49,122 nucleotides of DNA from Cloacibacillus sp. (GTDB taxonomy: Bacteria; Synergistota; Synergistia; Synergistales; Synergistaceae). Position 1 is the stretch's first letter. The number at the start of each line of letters is the position of its first letter. Both the position numbers and the translations under genes were made by a program. The DNA lies in assembly GCF_020860125.1 (NCBI RefSeq), contig NZ_JAJBUX010000118.1:62554-111675 (forward strand), given 5' to 3'. Shown piece after piece: positions 24,271 through 32,327 of the stretch. The notes under the pieces are model-generated. The model worked only from the letters and a program-made list of their open reading frames with translations, had not been told where the DNA came from and ran no database searches.

Positions 24271-25079
24271 CTCAGCCTGCCCACCGCGGTAAAAATGAGG
24301 AAGAAGGCGAGGTTCACAAGCACGATGCTCGCGCCCGCCGGCATGCTTGCCGTGTACGAGAGTACAAGCCCGACGAGGAACGAGGAGAGCGAGACGGAGG
24401 CGGCGGAGAATACCACGCCGCGGAAGCTCTTGAAGAAGTGCATCGAGGTGACGGCGGGGAATATTATCAGCCCGGAGATGAGCAGCGCCCCCATCAGCCT
24501 CATGCCGACGGCGATCGTCACTCCCGTGAGCACGGCGATCACCATGTTGTAGAGGCCCGCCTCCACGCCGGTGGCCCTTGCGAAGTCCTCATCGAAGGTG
24601 ACGGCGAATATTCTGTTGTAGCAGAGGAGAAATAGCAGCAGCACTCCCGCCGAGGACATTATGCTGAGCCGGACGTCGCTTTTGCTCATCGCGAGGATGC
24701 TGCCGAACATATAGTTGCAGACGTCGGTGTTGATGCCGCCGGAGAGCGATATCGCCGTCACTCCCGCCGCGAGCGAGCTGACCGATATCAGTCCGATCGC
24801 GGCGTCGCCTTTGATGCCGCTGTTGTCTGTCAGCCTCAGGAGCACCGCAGCCGCCGCGACGACCACGGGAATGGTGATTCCCAGCGGCGAGGTCCCCATC
24901 GCCACCGCCGCCGCGAGGGCCCCAAAGCCCACATGTGACAGGCCGTCGCCGATCATAGAGTAGCGTTTGAGGACGAGGCTGACCCCCAGCAGCGCGGAGC
25001 AGAGCGAGACCATGAGCCCGACGGAGGCGGCGCGCACGAGGAATTGGTAGGAGAACATCTCCGTGATGAGATCAAGCAT
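24267..25079 (-). CDS. znuB: zinc ABC transporter permease
   Basis: 270 residues, about eight hydrophobic segments, of the ABC-3 (ZnuB/MntB) permease family: LLGVSLVLKRYSMIGDGLSHVGFGALAAA near the N-terminus and MRLMGALLISGLIIFPAVTSM in the second half are the family landmarks. It forms the membrane channel of the zinc importer with ZnuC and ZnuA. It overlaps znuC by 8 bp and the downstream OB-like gene by 4 bp. Confidence 0.95.
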   Translation of the reverse strand: MLDLITEMFSYQFLVRAASVGLMVSLCSALLGVSLVLKRYSMIGDGLSHVGFGALAAAVAMGTSPLGITIPVVVAAAAVLLRLTDNSGIKGDAAIGLISVSSLAAGVTAISLSGGINTDVCNYMFGSILAMSKSDVRLSIMSSAGVLLLFLLCYNRIFAVTFDEDFARATGVEAGLYNMVIAVLTGVTIAVGMRLMGALLISGLIIFPAVTSMHFFKSFRGVVFSAASVSLSSFLVGLVLSYTASMPAGASIVLVNLAFFLIFTAVGRLR

Positions 25080-25767
25080 TGGCGCCGCTCTCCGCGCCGT
25101 GGCCGGGCCAGCCCGCGCGCTCTCCGAAATATTTCTGCCCGCCGCTGAGTTCGAGGATGTGGCTGGCCAGGGAGGGGGCGCGCGCGAGATCGTGCGTCAC
25201 CATGATGACGGTGGCCTTTTCGTTGGCGTTTATCTTACGCAGCAGCGCGTACATACTTTCCGCCGCCTCCGCGTCAAGTCCCGTAGCCGGTTCGTCGAGC
25301 AGTAGCAGTCCGCCGGAGGCGCAGAGGGCGCGCGCCAGCAGCGTTCTCTGCTGCTGGCCGCCCGAAAGTTCGCGAAAGGCCCTTGTACGCAGCTCCCAGA
25401 TGCCGGCCAGCCGGAGGTTTTTCTCGGCCTCCCGGTGGTCGCGCCGGTTGTAAAAGGGGCGCGGGCCGATGTGGCCAAGTCTTCCCGAGATGACGATCTC
25501 GTAGACGGTGGCGGGAAAGTCGTTACGCGCCTCCCTCTGCTGCGGCAGATAGCCGATGTCTCTTTTTTTAAGGCCGCCGCCCAGGCGTATCGACCCCGAC
25601 GAGGGCTTTATCAGGCCGAGCAGCGCCTTTATCAGGGTGCTTTTTCCCGAGCCGTTTTCACCGACCACCGCGAGGAAGGCGCCGCAGGGCAGCTCGAAAT
25701 CGACGTCTGAGAGCGCCTCCCTGCCGCCGTAGGCCACGCTGAGGCCGCTGCATACAAAGGCCGCCAT
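25072..25767 (-). CDS. znuC: zinc ABC transporter ATP-binding protein
   Basis: 231 residues. Walker A GENGSGKST (about 36-44), Q-loop region YLPQQ, signature LSGGQQQR (about 137-144), Walker B LLLLDEP and switch His in MVTHD. RDIGYLPQQREARNDFPATV is typical of the zinc/manganese subfamily. The gene begins 1 bp after the znuA stop. Confidence 0.96.
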   Translation of the reverse strand: MAAFVCSGLSVAYGGREALSDVDFELPCGAFLAVVGENGSGKSTLIKALLGLIKPSSGSIRLGGGLKKRDIGYLPQQREARNDFPATVYEIVISGRLGHIGPRPFYNRRDHREAEKNLRLAGIWELRTRAFRELSGGQQQRTLLARALCASGGLLLLDEPATGLDAEAAESMYALLRKINANEKATVIMVTHDLARAPSLASHILELSGGQKYFGERAGWPGHGAESGANA

Positions 25768-25768
25768 T

Positions 25769-26803
25769 TTAGTTGAGCGCCTCTTTGATGTTCTCGAGGT
25801 TTTTCCGCATCAGCTTGACATAGGTTGCGCCGCTTTCATATTCTTCGCGGGAGATATTGTGACAGGCGTGCAGGAGCATCTTCCTGGCTCCCGTCTCGCG
25901 GCATATGGCGTCGGCGGTCTTCTCGTTGGACATCTCGATATGGAACACGACGGGGATCTTCTCCTCTTTCACCCTGTTTATGAGGTAGGCGATGGTCGCG
26001 GCGCTGGCCTCGCTCTCCGCCGCGCAGCCGGGGAAGGCCGCTGAGTATTTCAGGCCGTATTCATCGGTCAGATAGCGGAAGGGGAAGCGGTTGCCGAAAA
26101 TCAGGCGGTGCCGCTGGACGTTGGAGACTGCTTGGCGGAAGTCCTTGTCCAGCCTGTCCAGCTCCGCGATGTATGCCTTGGCGTTTTCCTCATAGGCGGA
26201 GCGGTTCTGCGGGTCTATGAGGATGAGCTTGTCCATGATCGCGGCCGTCATCTTTTCGGCGTTGCGCGGCGAGGTCCAGATATGTTCGTCATATTCGACT
26301 TCGTTGTCATGATTATGGTCTTGCCCATCCTTATCCTCTGCCCCGTGGGCATGTTCCTCTTCCTTGTCGTGATCATGATCCTCGGCCTCCGCCTGCATGC
26401 CCTCCGCCAGCTCCTCCTCCACGGGGGATACGCAGCTGATGAGCTTCAGTACCTGTGGCCGGTGCTCTTTGTCTATAGAATCGAGTATCTTATCCGCCCA
26501 TACGTCGTTCTCTCCTCCGATATAGATGAAGAGGTCACAGTTCTGGATGTTGACGATGTCCTGCGGCGTGGGGGCGTAGGAATGGCTCTCCATGCCGGGC
26601 TTGAGCAGCATAGTGAGCTCTATTTTATCGCCGCCGACCGCGCGCGCAAAGTCATATTGCGGGAATATCGTCGTGATCACCTTTGGTTTCGAGGTCCCCT
26701 TTAAGGCGATAGCCGGCGTTTTTCCTCCGGTGAACAGATAAATGACAGCGGCTGCTATTATCAGAATGGCCGCGCATGCCAATACCAAGAGATATTTTTT
26801 CAT
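25769..26803 (-). CDS. znuA: zinc-binding lipoprotein/periplasmic protein of ABC importer
   Basis: 344 residues. An N-terminal membrane segment (LLVLACAAILIIAAAVIYLF) is followed by the cluster A-I solute-binding fold (VITTIFPQYDFARAVGGDKIELTMLLKPGMESHSYAPTP). A His/Asp/Glu-rich insert (DHDHDKEEEHAHG, then DHNHDNE; about 140-170) is the flexible zinc-collecting loop of ZnuA-type proteins and argues for zinc over manganese. Zinc-ligand His residues are at MESHSY, EHIW, and the late VFHIEM. GGAGG is 12 nt before the ATG, an unusually long spacing. I see no clear lipobox, so membrane anchoring by the uncleaved helix is possible. Confidence 0.94.
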   Translation of the reverse strand: MKKYLLVLACAAILIIAAAVIYLFTGGKTPAIALKGTSKPKVITTIFPQYDFARAVGGDKIELTMLLKPGMESHSYAPTPQDIVNIQNCDLFIYIGGENDVWADKILDSIDKEHRPQVLKLISCVSPVEEELAEGMQAEAEDHDHDKEEEHAHGAEDKDGQDHNHDNEVEYDEHIWTSPRNAEKMTAAIMDKLILIDPQNRSAYEENAKAYIAELDRLDKDFRQAVSNVQRHRLIFGNRFPFRYLTDEYGLKYSAAFPGCAAESEASAATIAYLINRVKEEKIPVVFHIEMSNEKTADAICRETGARKMLLHACHNISREEYESGATYVKLMRKNLENIKEALN

Positions 26804-26873
26804 AATAGGGTGTTACCTCCATAATTTCTAATATTTTTTATATTTTTATCGTTGCCGGGGTATGGAGGAGCCC

Positions 26874-27164
26874 CTATTTATTCATCTCCGTCTTGAGGGC
26901 GGTGAGGGTGCGGACGAGGATGCATTGTGACTGCGGCGGCAGGGGCAGGCTGGTATATCCCTCAAGAGCCCCCGCGCCGTCCTGTAAAGTGGGCAGCGGG
27001 GCGGTGTTGTCCGTCTGGCACCTGCTTATCGACAGGCAGACGGGACAGCCGACGCCGGTGCAAAGGTGCCCGGCGCGGTGCAGCGGAAGCGCCGTAAGCA
27101 GAAAGAGGATGGAGAGGAAGAGCAGCAGCGCCATAAGGCGTGGCGCGCGGCATCGGACGGTCAT
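26874..27164 (-). CDS. small membrane protein with HxC-CPVC motif in the zinc operon
   Basis: 96 residues. One N-terminal hydrophobic segment (LMALLLFLSILFLLTALPL) is followed by HRAGHLCTGVGCPVCLSISR, a His/Cys motif suited to metal binding and seen, as I recall, in small proteins next to zinc importers of Firmicutes. It overlaps zur by 4 bp, so it is translated with it. Function unknown; periplasmic metal presentation or sensing is an inference. Confidence 0.7.
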   Translation of the reverse strand: MTVRCRAPRLMALLLFLSILFLLTALPLHRAGHLCTGVGCPVCLSISRCQTDNTAPLPTLQDGAGALEGYTSLPLPPQSQCILVRTLTALKTEMNK

Positions 27165-27583
27165 ATTTCTTCCCCGCCTTCGTCAGGGGTACAGCCGCAG
27201 TAGCCGTAGATCACCGTCTTTGACGGGTCGAGCCGGAAGGTGTGGTCCTCGAGCAGATGTTCCGAGAAGCTCTGCGCCGCGGAACAGTCCAGGTGGGTCA
27301 GCCTGCCGCATTTGAGGCATTTCAGATGCAGGTGGAGGCGGCAGCTTTCGCCGCAGAGGCGGTAGGAGGCCGACTCCCCCTTTTCCGAGATATATTTCAG
27401 CGCCTCGCCGTCGGCCGCCATCTTCTCGAGCTGGCGGTAGACGGTCGTCCGTCCGATGTGATGCCCATCTTTGTTGAGAAGTTCGCAGAGGCTGTCGACT
27501 GTGAAGCAGCGCGAGGAATCATTACGAAGGACCTCGCGCACGGACTCGTGGTGTTTTGTTTTATATCTGCCGCGTTCCGCCAT
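27161..27583 (-). CDS. zur: Fur-family regulator, probably Zur
   Basis: 140 residues. A winged helix N-terminal domain (FTVDSLCELLNKDGHHIGRTTVYRQLEKM) and a metal domain with HLHLKCLKCGRLTHLDC and a final YGYCGC, giving the structural zinc Cys pairs of Fur proteins. Co-localisation at the head of a zinc importer operon makes Zur the best subtype, though sequence alone does not separate Zur from Fur. AAGGAG is 8 nt before the ATG. The product likely represses its own operon; I found no clear classical Zur palindrome. Confidence 0.88.
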   Translation of the reverse strand: MAERGRYKTKHHESVREVLRNDSSRCFTVDSLCELLNKDGHHIGRTTVYRQLEKMAADGEALKYISEKGESASYRLCGESCRLHLHLKCLKCGRLTHLDCSAAQSFSEHLLEDHTFRLDPSKTVIYGYCGCTPDEGGEEI

Positions 27584-27618
27584 CAGTCTCGCTCCTTAAA
27601 CTGCAATCTGTTTTCAAT

Positions 27619-27647
27619 TTTATATCACAACGCGGCCGATTACGCAA
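27619..27647 (-). promoter_or_regulatory. promoter of the zur-znu operon
   Basis: Minus strand: -35 TTGCGT, 17-bp spacer, -10 TATAAA, about 36 bp upstream of the zur start codon. Confidence 0.55.
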
Positions 27648-27888
27648 GAAGCACTTACGGCGCGCGGGGTTTTTGCGCCGTCGCGAGGTCGCTGGCCGCC
27701 GGCAGGATTTTCTCGTCCTCATAAAATCGCCACATATTTTTGTTACAAAAGATAGGAGATATCCGGCGCGGCGGAACGGAAAATACTGCGGAGACATCTG
27801 CTGATAAGTGGTATAAAATATGCAGATGCCCGCGAAGTATCGAGCCGGGGCATGATAAACCGGGAAATGGAGACACAAAGGATAAAAT
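27648..27888. other. spacer between zur and the glycosidase gene, no gene seen
   Basis: With the zur promoter this makes a 305-bp gene-free gap. It contains a small hairpin ACGGCGC / GCGCCGT (about 27657-27681) and a 26-codon minus-strand ORF without a ribosome binding site, which I reject. The glycosidase promoter must lie here but I see no convincing boxes. Confidence 0.5.
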
Positions 27889-29118
27889 ATGAGAAAAGGT
27901 AAATTTGAAAAAATTAGAGACAAGACGCTTGCCGGGCTGGCGGTGGTTTTTGCCCTTCCTCTGATCGCCTTCGCCGCGGCTCCGGCCGACGCGCTGACGG
28001 CGGCCGAGGTGAAACCGGCGATATTCAAGGCGCTGGGCCATGAGGTGCCGCAGAAGCAGCTTTCGGGCGTCGCGGGGGAGCTGACGCGCGCCGACGCGCT
28101 GCGCCTCTCTCTGGAATCGATGGGCTGGGGCTTCGTCATCAAGGCCGTGGATCAGATCGGTATTCTTCCCGAATGGCCGGAGGTGGAGGGGGTATCCTAT
28201 ATCGCTTCGACGATGAACCCGCTGCCGCCTGAAGCGGTACGGGCCGATCTCTCCGCGCCGGTGACCTCTGAGGACGTCGCGCAGATATCGGCGTGGCTCA
28301 AGGAGTGCCGGAAGGAGGCGCGCTGGAAGGCCTCCTTTGCCTGGGAGGGTACGGAGCTGATCATGATAAAGCACGGAGTGGGCGATCCCGCGGGCCCCGC
28401 GACGGGAGACATGAAGAAGGGGGTCAACGAACCGCTTTTCGCCGCGGTGCTGGCCGTCGATATGAAAAATATCCCCTGCCAGATCGCTACCGCGGTGATG
28501 GTGGGGGCCAACAAGGCGCCATTGGCGACGATCGCGGGAGAGAACTACGGCGTGATCGGCGGCATCAACGGCGGATACTTCGCGGGGGCGAAGCCGATCG
28601 GAGTGTTGCGCCGTCAGGGCTATACGGATAACGCGAAGTTCTGGCCGAACCGTTCGGCCTTTGGCTGGAACGAGAGCGGCGAGTATGTCTTTATCGACGG
28701 CAAGGAGACGGCGAGCATCGCCAGTGACCACAGCTTCGATAAATTCACGGAGGTGCTGCAGGCGGGGCCGCTGCTGGTGAAGAACGGGACGCCGTCGGAG
28801 AATACGGAGAAGATCCAGCCCAACGTCCTTGACTTCCGCCATCCGCGCACCTTCGTGGGAACGGACGGGCGGCGCGTTCTCTGGGGCGTCGTCGACGGGC
28901 GCGACAATATGCACAGCGTGGGGATGACGATCGATGAGCTGCGTCGCCTCTGCGGCTGGCTCTCGCTGAAGACGGCGCTCAACCTCGACGGCGGCGGCTC
29001 GAGCTCTCTTTGGTGGCGCGGCATGACCTTTACGCTGCCGAGCAACGCCAGCGACAGGGAGCGTCCCATCCCCTATGCTATACTTATGTTTGAACCGGGC
29101 GCGGGCGTGCGTCAATAG
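27889..29118 (+). CDS. exported phosphodiester glycosidase (NAGPA) domain protein
   Basis: 409 residues. Signal peptide LAGLAVVFALPLIAFAAAPADA, a short N-terminal region rich in helices (about 40-95), and a NAGPA/DUF2233 domain with the landmarks GGINGGYF (about 222-229), LQAGPLLV, RTFVGTD and ALNLDGGGSSSLW (about 360-372). The human relative uncovers mannose-6-phosphate; bacterial members cleave or bind glycan phosphodiesters, so cell wall or exopolysaccharide polymers are plausible substrates. AAAGGA is 6 nt before the ATG. It is followed by rlmN after 109 bp. Confidence 0.9.
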   Translation: MRKGKFEKIRDKTLAGLAVVFALPLIAFAAAPADALTAAEVKPAIFKALGHEVPQKQLSGVAGELTRADALRLSLESMGWGFVIKAVDQIGILPEWPEVEGVSYIASTMNPLPPEAVRADLSAPVTSEDVAQISAWLKECRKEARWKASFAWEGTELIMIKHGVGDPAGPATGDMKKGVNEPLFAAVLAVDMKNIPCQIATAVMVGANKAPLATIAGENYGVIGGINGGYFAGAKPIGVLRRQGYTDNAKFWPNRSAFGWNESGEYVFIDGKETASIASDHSFDKFTEVLQAGPLLVKNGTPSENTEKIQPNVLDFRHPRTFVGTDGRRVLWGVVDGRDNMHSVGMTIDELRRLCGWLSLKTALNLDGGGSSSLWWRGMTFTLPSNASDRERPIPYAILMFEPGAGVRQ

Positions 29119-29227
29119 ATTTTTGCGCAATAAAGGCTTTGCCCGTTGCTAATATTCCCCATAGGCTGTTAAACTATTGAATAAAATCAAAATGTCTGAG
29201 TAATTGACAAAAAACGAGGGTAAAAAG

Positions 29228-30781
29228 ATGGCAGAGAAGAGATACGCATTAGAGCTGGACAACAGCGAATGGAAGGAATATATTGAGAAGGGGCTGGAGG
29301 AGCCGAAGTTCCGCGCCGACCAGATATGCCAGTGGCTCTGGCAGAAACACACCGACGATACGGAGGAGATGACCAACCTCTCCAAGCCGCTGCGCGAGAA
29401 GCTCGCGGAGAAGATGGACTTTGCCTATCCGGTGCTTGTGCGCGAGCAGCGTTCGCAGGACGGGACGCGGAAATTTTTGTGGCAGCTGCGGGACGGCGAA
29501 TCCGTCGAATCTGTGCTGATGAAGTACAGCGACCGCCTCACGGCCTGCATTTCGACGCAGGTCGGCTGTCCGCTGCAGTGCACCTTCTGCGCCACGGGGC
29601 TTTCTGGCTTCGTGCGCAATTTGAGCGCGGGAGAGATAGCGGGGCAGGTGCTCGCGATCGAGAAGCATATCGGGCGCGAGGTGAACAATGTCGTCTACAT
29701 GGGCATGGGAGAGCCGTTCCTGAATACGGAGGCCGTCTTAAAATCTGTGCGTATGCTGAACGACCCTAAGCTGCGCAGCCTCGGTATCCGCCACATCACA
29801 ATATCGACCTCCGGGGTGATCCCGGGAATCAAAGCGCTTGCGGCCTCCGGTCTCGGCGTTCGCCTCGCGGTCTCGCTCCACGCCGCCGACGACGAGCTGC
29901 GCAGCTTCCTGATGCCGGTGAACCAGACCTATCCGATCGCCGACCTGCGCCGCGTGATGCAGGAATACCAGGAGTCTACGGGCGACAGGGTGTCGATAGA
30001 ATACGCCCTCTTCGGAGGGGTCAACGACAGCGTGGAGAGGGCGCGTGAACTGGTGCGTTTTCTTAAAGGTATCCATGTATTTGTCAACCTCATCCCCTTC
30101 AACGCCGTCGACGGACGCTACGAGAGGCCTAAGGCCGAGGATGTGCTGCGTTTCCGCAACATCCTTCAGACCGCTGGTTTCGAGACGGAGATCCGTTCCG
30201 AACAGGGCGGGGACATAGACGCGGCCTGCGGGCAGCTGCGCCGCAAAACGGTCGGCGGCGGTTCCGCGCCGCTTGAAGCGCCCGCGTACTCACTCACGAA
30301 GGCCGACATGGCGCCGGAGAATAGGCGTGAGCGGACGGCTGCGCCCACCGCCGATCCACGGAAAGAAGCTTTGCCGCGCAGAGAGGCGTCAAAGAGGACG
30401 CCCTTGAAACCCTCGGGAGGCTTTGTCGCGGAGCGCGGCAAGCGCAGGAAGAGCGACCGCGATCCGCAGGAGCGCTACCGCAGCGGTAAGATGAAAGAGG
30501 CCCGCCCCAGCTACAGAGGCGACGGCGAAGAGACGCCGCGTTCATTGCGGCGCGACGCCCGTACGGAACGAGAACCCATTCAGAAGCAGGATGCCTTTCC
30601 GAAGAAGAGCTCCGATGAAAAACGCGGCGGGGATAAAAAAGAGCTTCGCGGGGCTGCCGCCAGGGGGACCGCGGGCAAGAAAACATCCGCCAAAAGAGGC
30701 TCCGACAACAAACCGCAGGGCGCCTTCAGCAAGTTCTACGGCGCCTCCGGCGGGAAGGCCAAGCGGAGCAAAAAATCATAG
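29228..30781 (+). CDS. rlmN: 23S rRNA (adenine-2503-C2)/tRNA-37 methyltransferase with long basic tail
   Basis: 517 residues. Residues up to about 340 form a complete RlmN: the radical SAM motif CPLQCTFC (CxxxCxxC, near 108-115), GMGEPFLN, STSGVIPGI, VSLHAADDELR and a late Cys in DIDAACGQLR that carries the methyl group. It makes 2-methyladenosine in 23S rRNA and some tRNAs. The last 175 or so residues are extra: low-complexity, Lys/Arg/Asp-rich and disordered in appearance, ending GGKAKRSKKS. The in-frame extension has no stop and keeps the same GC, so it looks native rather than a fusion artefact. The ATG at 29228 follows GAGGG by 7 nt. Confidence 0.96.
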   Translation: MAEKRYALELDNSEWKEYIEKGLEEPKFRADQICQWLWQKHTDDTEEMTNLSKPLREKLAEKMDFAYPVLVREQRSQDGTRKFLWQLRDGESVESVLMKYSDRLTACISTQVGCPLQCTFCATGLSGFVRNLSAGEIAGQVLAIEKHIGREVNNVVYMGMGEPFLNTEAVLKSVRMLNDPKLRSLGIRHITISTSGVIPGIKALAASGLGVRLAVSLHAADDELRSFLMPVNQTYPIADLRRVMQEYQESTGDRVSIEYALFGGVNDSVERARELVRFLKGIHVFVNLIPFNAVDGRYERPKAEDVLRFRNILQTAGFETEIRSEQGGDIDAACGQLRRKTVGGGSAPLEAPAYSLTKADMAPENRRERTAAPTADPRKEALPRREASKRTPLKPSGGFVAERGKRRKSDRDPQERYRSGKMKEARPSYRGDGEETPRSLRRDARTEREPIQKQDAFPKKSSDEKRGGDKKELRGAAARGTAGKKTSAKRGSDNKPQGAFSKFYGASGGKAKRSKKS

Positions 30782-30797
30782 AACACGGGGGATATAG

Positions 30798-31169
30798 ATG
30801 AGATTTCTCTTATTTCTGCTGATCGGAACGCTGATCTTCGGCTTTGCCTTCCCGGCGATGATATTCATCATCGGATTTATCGGCCTGTTGATCTGCGCGG
30901 TGATCGTATATAAATTCCTCACCGGGGGACAGTCGTTTCGCGTCTATACCTCGCGTGACTTCTCGCCTCCGGAAGACGAAGAACCCTCTTCCCGCCGGAT
31001 GGTATATACCGAGGATGACCCGGAGGTCGTGAGCCACAGACGGCGGCGAAATCCCGACGCCGTAAATGTCGCGGCTGACGAAGAGGAGATAGAGGAGGCC
31101 AGCGAGATCATAGAGCTTCCGGCCACCGCGCTCAGAAAAGACGACGAAACCGAAAACACGGAGAAATAG
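30798..31169 (+). CDS. small membrane protein with acidic tail, unknown function
   Basis: 123 residues. The first 43 are a hydrophobic hairpin of two segments (LLFLLIGTLIFGFAFPAM, FIIGFIGLLICAVIVYKFL). The rest is hydrophilic, with Arg-rich HRRRRN and acidic ADEEEIEEASEIIE stretches. No family recognised. It starts 16 bp after rlmN with GGGGGA upstream of the ATG, so it is probably cotranscribed with it. Confidence 0.7.
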   Translation: MRFLLFLLIGTLIFGFAFPAMIFIIGFIGLLICAVIVYKFLTGGQSFRVYTSRDFSPPEDEEPSSRRMVYTEDDPEVVSHRRRRNPDAVNVAADEEEIEEASEIIELPATALRKDDETENTEK

Positions 31170-31190
31170 CGTCGGTTAAATAAAAAACGT

Positions 31191-31232
31191 AACGTGCGCC
31201 CGCGAAGGGGATTCCCTTTGACGGGCATCTTT
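31191..31232. terminator. bidirectional terminator between convergent genes
   Basis: GCCCG and CGGGC with inner AAGGG/CCCTT around GATT form a stem. It is followed by TTTTATT on the plus strand and ACGTTACGTTTTTTAT on the minus strand, so it can end both the rlmN unit and the XRE gene. Confidence 0.75.
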
Positions 31233-31627
31233 TATTGCCGTTCCTCTTTTTTCGATGAGAGATATTTTTTGAATCTGATAAACTGTATGGCCTCTTCGCG
31301 TTCGCGCGATTCCAAAGTATGAAAAAGATCCAGCAGTGCCTCGTCCTGTGACGGCACCGCCACCTTCGTGTGAAACTGGTCCTCTGGAAGGATATAGGTC
31401 GGGACGATGATAAATGGAGCCGGTTTGTCTATCTCACCGAGCAAGAAGGAGATCGTCGTCTCCAGAGCGTCGGCGATCCTCCTGGTCGTGGCAAAGTCAG
31501 GCTCACGATCGCCGTTTTCCCAGCGGGTCACAGTCGCGGGCGTGACGCAGAGCATCTCGGCCAGCTTGGCGCGGGACATATTTTTACGTTTTCGTGCGGT
31601 TTTCAGCCGCTCGTTAAATATTTCCAT
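31232..31627 (-). CDS. XRE-family transcriptional regulator
   Basis: 131 residues. An N-terminal helix-turn-helix (ARKRKNMSRAKLAEMLCVTPATVTRWENGDREPDFATTRRIADAL, about 11-55) of lambda-Cro/C1 type and a short C-terminal region (about 70-131) without recognised domain, ending basic (SSKKEERQ). It faces the Nif11-like gene at 31864 across a 236-bp spacer with paired palindromes, so it probably represses or activates itself and that gene. No peptidase/sensor domain is visible. Confidence 0.92.
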   Translation of the reverse strand: MEIFNERLKTARKRKNMSRAKLAEMLCVTPATVTRWENGDREPDFATTRRIADALETTISFLLGEIDKPAPFIIVPTYILPEDQFHTKVAVPSQDEALLDLFHTLESREREEAIQFIRFKKYLSSKKEERQ

Positions 31628-31685
31628 AGTTCGATTATTCCAGAACGGTACTTATAAGGCAAAGAACTATTAGGAACATTAAATC

Positions 31686-31738
31686 ATTCCTATCTGGAAT
31701 ATTGAGCCGTAAAGCTCATTGAAATTCCATGGTGGAAT
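31686..31738. promoter_or_regulatory. two ATTCC-N5-GGAAT operator-like palindromes
   Basis: Identical arms ATTCC and GGAAT with a 5-bp centre occur at 31686-31700 and 31724-31738, 38 bp apart. Half-sites (TTCC near 31638, GGAA near 31673 and 31840) lie nearby. They are likely binding sites of the adjacent XRE regulator. Confidence 0.6.
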
Positions 31739-31797
31739 CGATAATATCTTATAGGATATAGTATGGTGACAGCGCCGCCAGAGGGATAAGACAGATG

Positions 31798-31833
31798 TTG
31801 ACATAGGCATTTTGCCCTATACCATAATGGTAT
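31798..31833 (+). promoter_or_regulatory. TTGACA box overlapping a 15-bp palindrome
   Basis: A consensus -35 TTGACA is at 31798-31803; the -10 is unclear but CATAAT-like sequence lies within the perfect palindrome ATACCAT-A-ATGGTAT at 31819-31833. The palindrome would cover the -10, so a bound protein would block the promoter of the gene at 31864. Confidence 0.5.
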
Positions 31834-31863
31834 CAAGTTGGAATCTGTGGAAGAGGTATTGGC

Positions 31864-32112
31864 ATGTGTACACTGGATGCTAAGGATTTCGTCAGCGAGC
31901 TGATGAGAGCCCCGGAGAGGCTGATAAAAATTTCCCAGATGCCTGAAGAGGAGCGCCGCGGTGCTATCAGGGCTCTCGGCTACGGCTTTACCTCACGCGA
32001 GCTTGACGACTACATCTGCTGTTACGCCGATATGCTGAGCAGTGATTTATACTTGGGCGAGGGAGACTTCCGCGACATCATTATGAAGAAATGGGGCAAC
32101 TGCCTCGACTAA
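31864..32112 (+). CDS. Nif11-like small protein with WGNC tail, XRE-adjacent
   Basis: 82 residues, paralogue of the protein at 18768. Shared features: an N-terminal Nif11-like stretch (DFVSELMRAPERLIK, IRALGYGFTSRELDDYI) and the C-terminal FRDIIMKKWGNCLD. About 40% of aligned positions are the same by eye. AGAGG is 7 nt before the ATG. It is alone in its transcript and followed by a strong terminator. Three Cys (ICCYAD and WGNC) are present. No RiPP enzymes or exporters are nearby. Function unknown; the leader/core reading is an inference. Confidence 0.75.
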   Translation: MCTLDAKDFVSELMRAPERLIKISQMPEEERRGAIRALGYGFTSRELDDYICCYADMLSSDLYLGEGDFRDIIMKKWGNCLD

Positions 32113-32158
32113 AAACGCCCTCACGCGGATAGGTGGGGTTGATATGGATAAAATATAG

Positions 32159-32190
32159 GGTCCGGCGCGGAGTGCCGGGCCTTTTTGTTT
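32159..32190 (+). terminator. intrinsic terminator after the Nif11-like gene
   Basis: GGTCCGGC and GCCGGGCC form a stem around GCGGAGT, followed by TTTTTGTTT. Confidence 0.85.
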
Positions 32191-32327
32191 GCCCGGCGGT
32201 GTTGGAAAAATGTTCATCACGGGCGGTTTATGCGGAATAGCGGCCGCCGGCGAGGACGACGGGCGTATCTGCGTCTTTGGTACCAGACAGGGATTTGCAG
32301 AAAGAGGGGAGCGCCGCGCGGCCCCCT

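Noticed and set aside
27655..27735. 26-codon minus-strand ORF upstream of zur
   Set aside because: No ribosome binding site and no membrane or conserved feature.
27655..29130. 491-codon minus-strand ORF opposite the phosphodiester glycosidase
   Set aside because: The plus strand encodes a complete domain protein with signal peptide and conserved motifs; the minus reading is Arg-rich and matches nothing.
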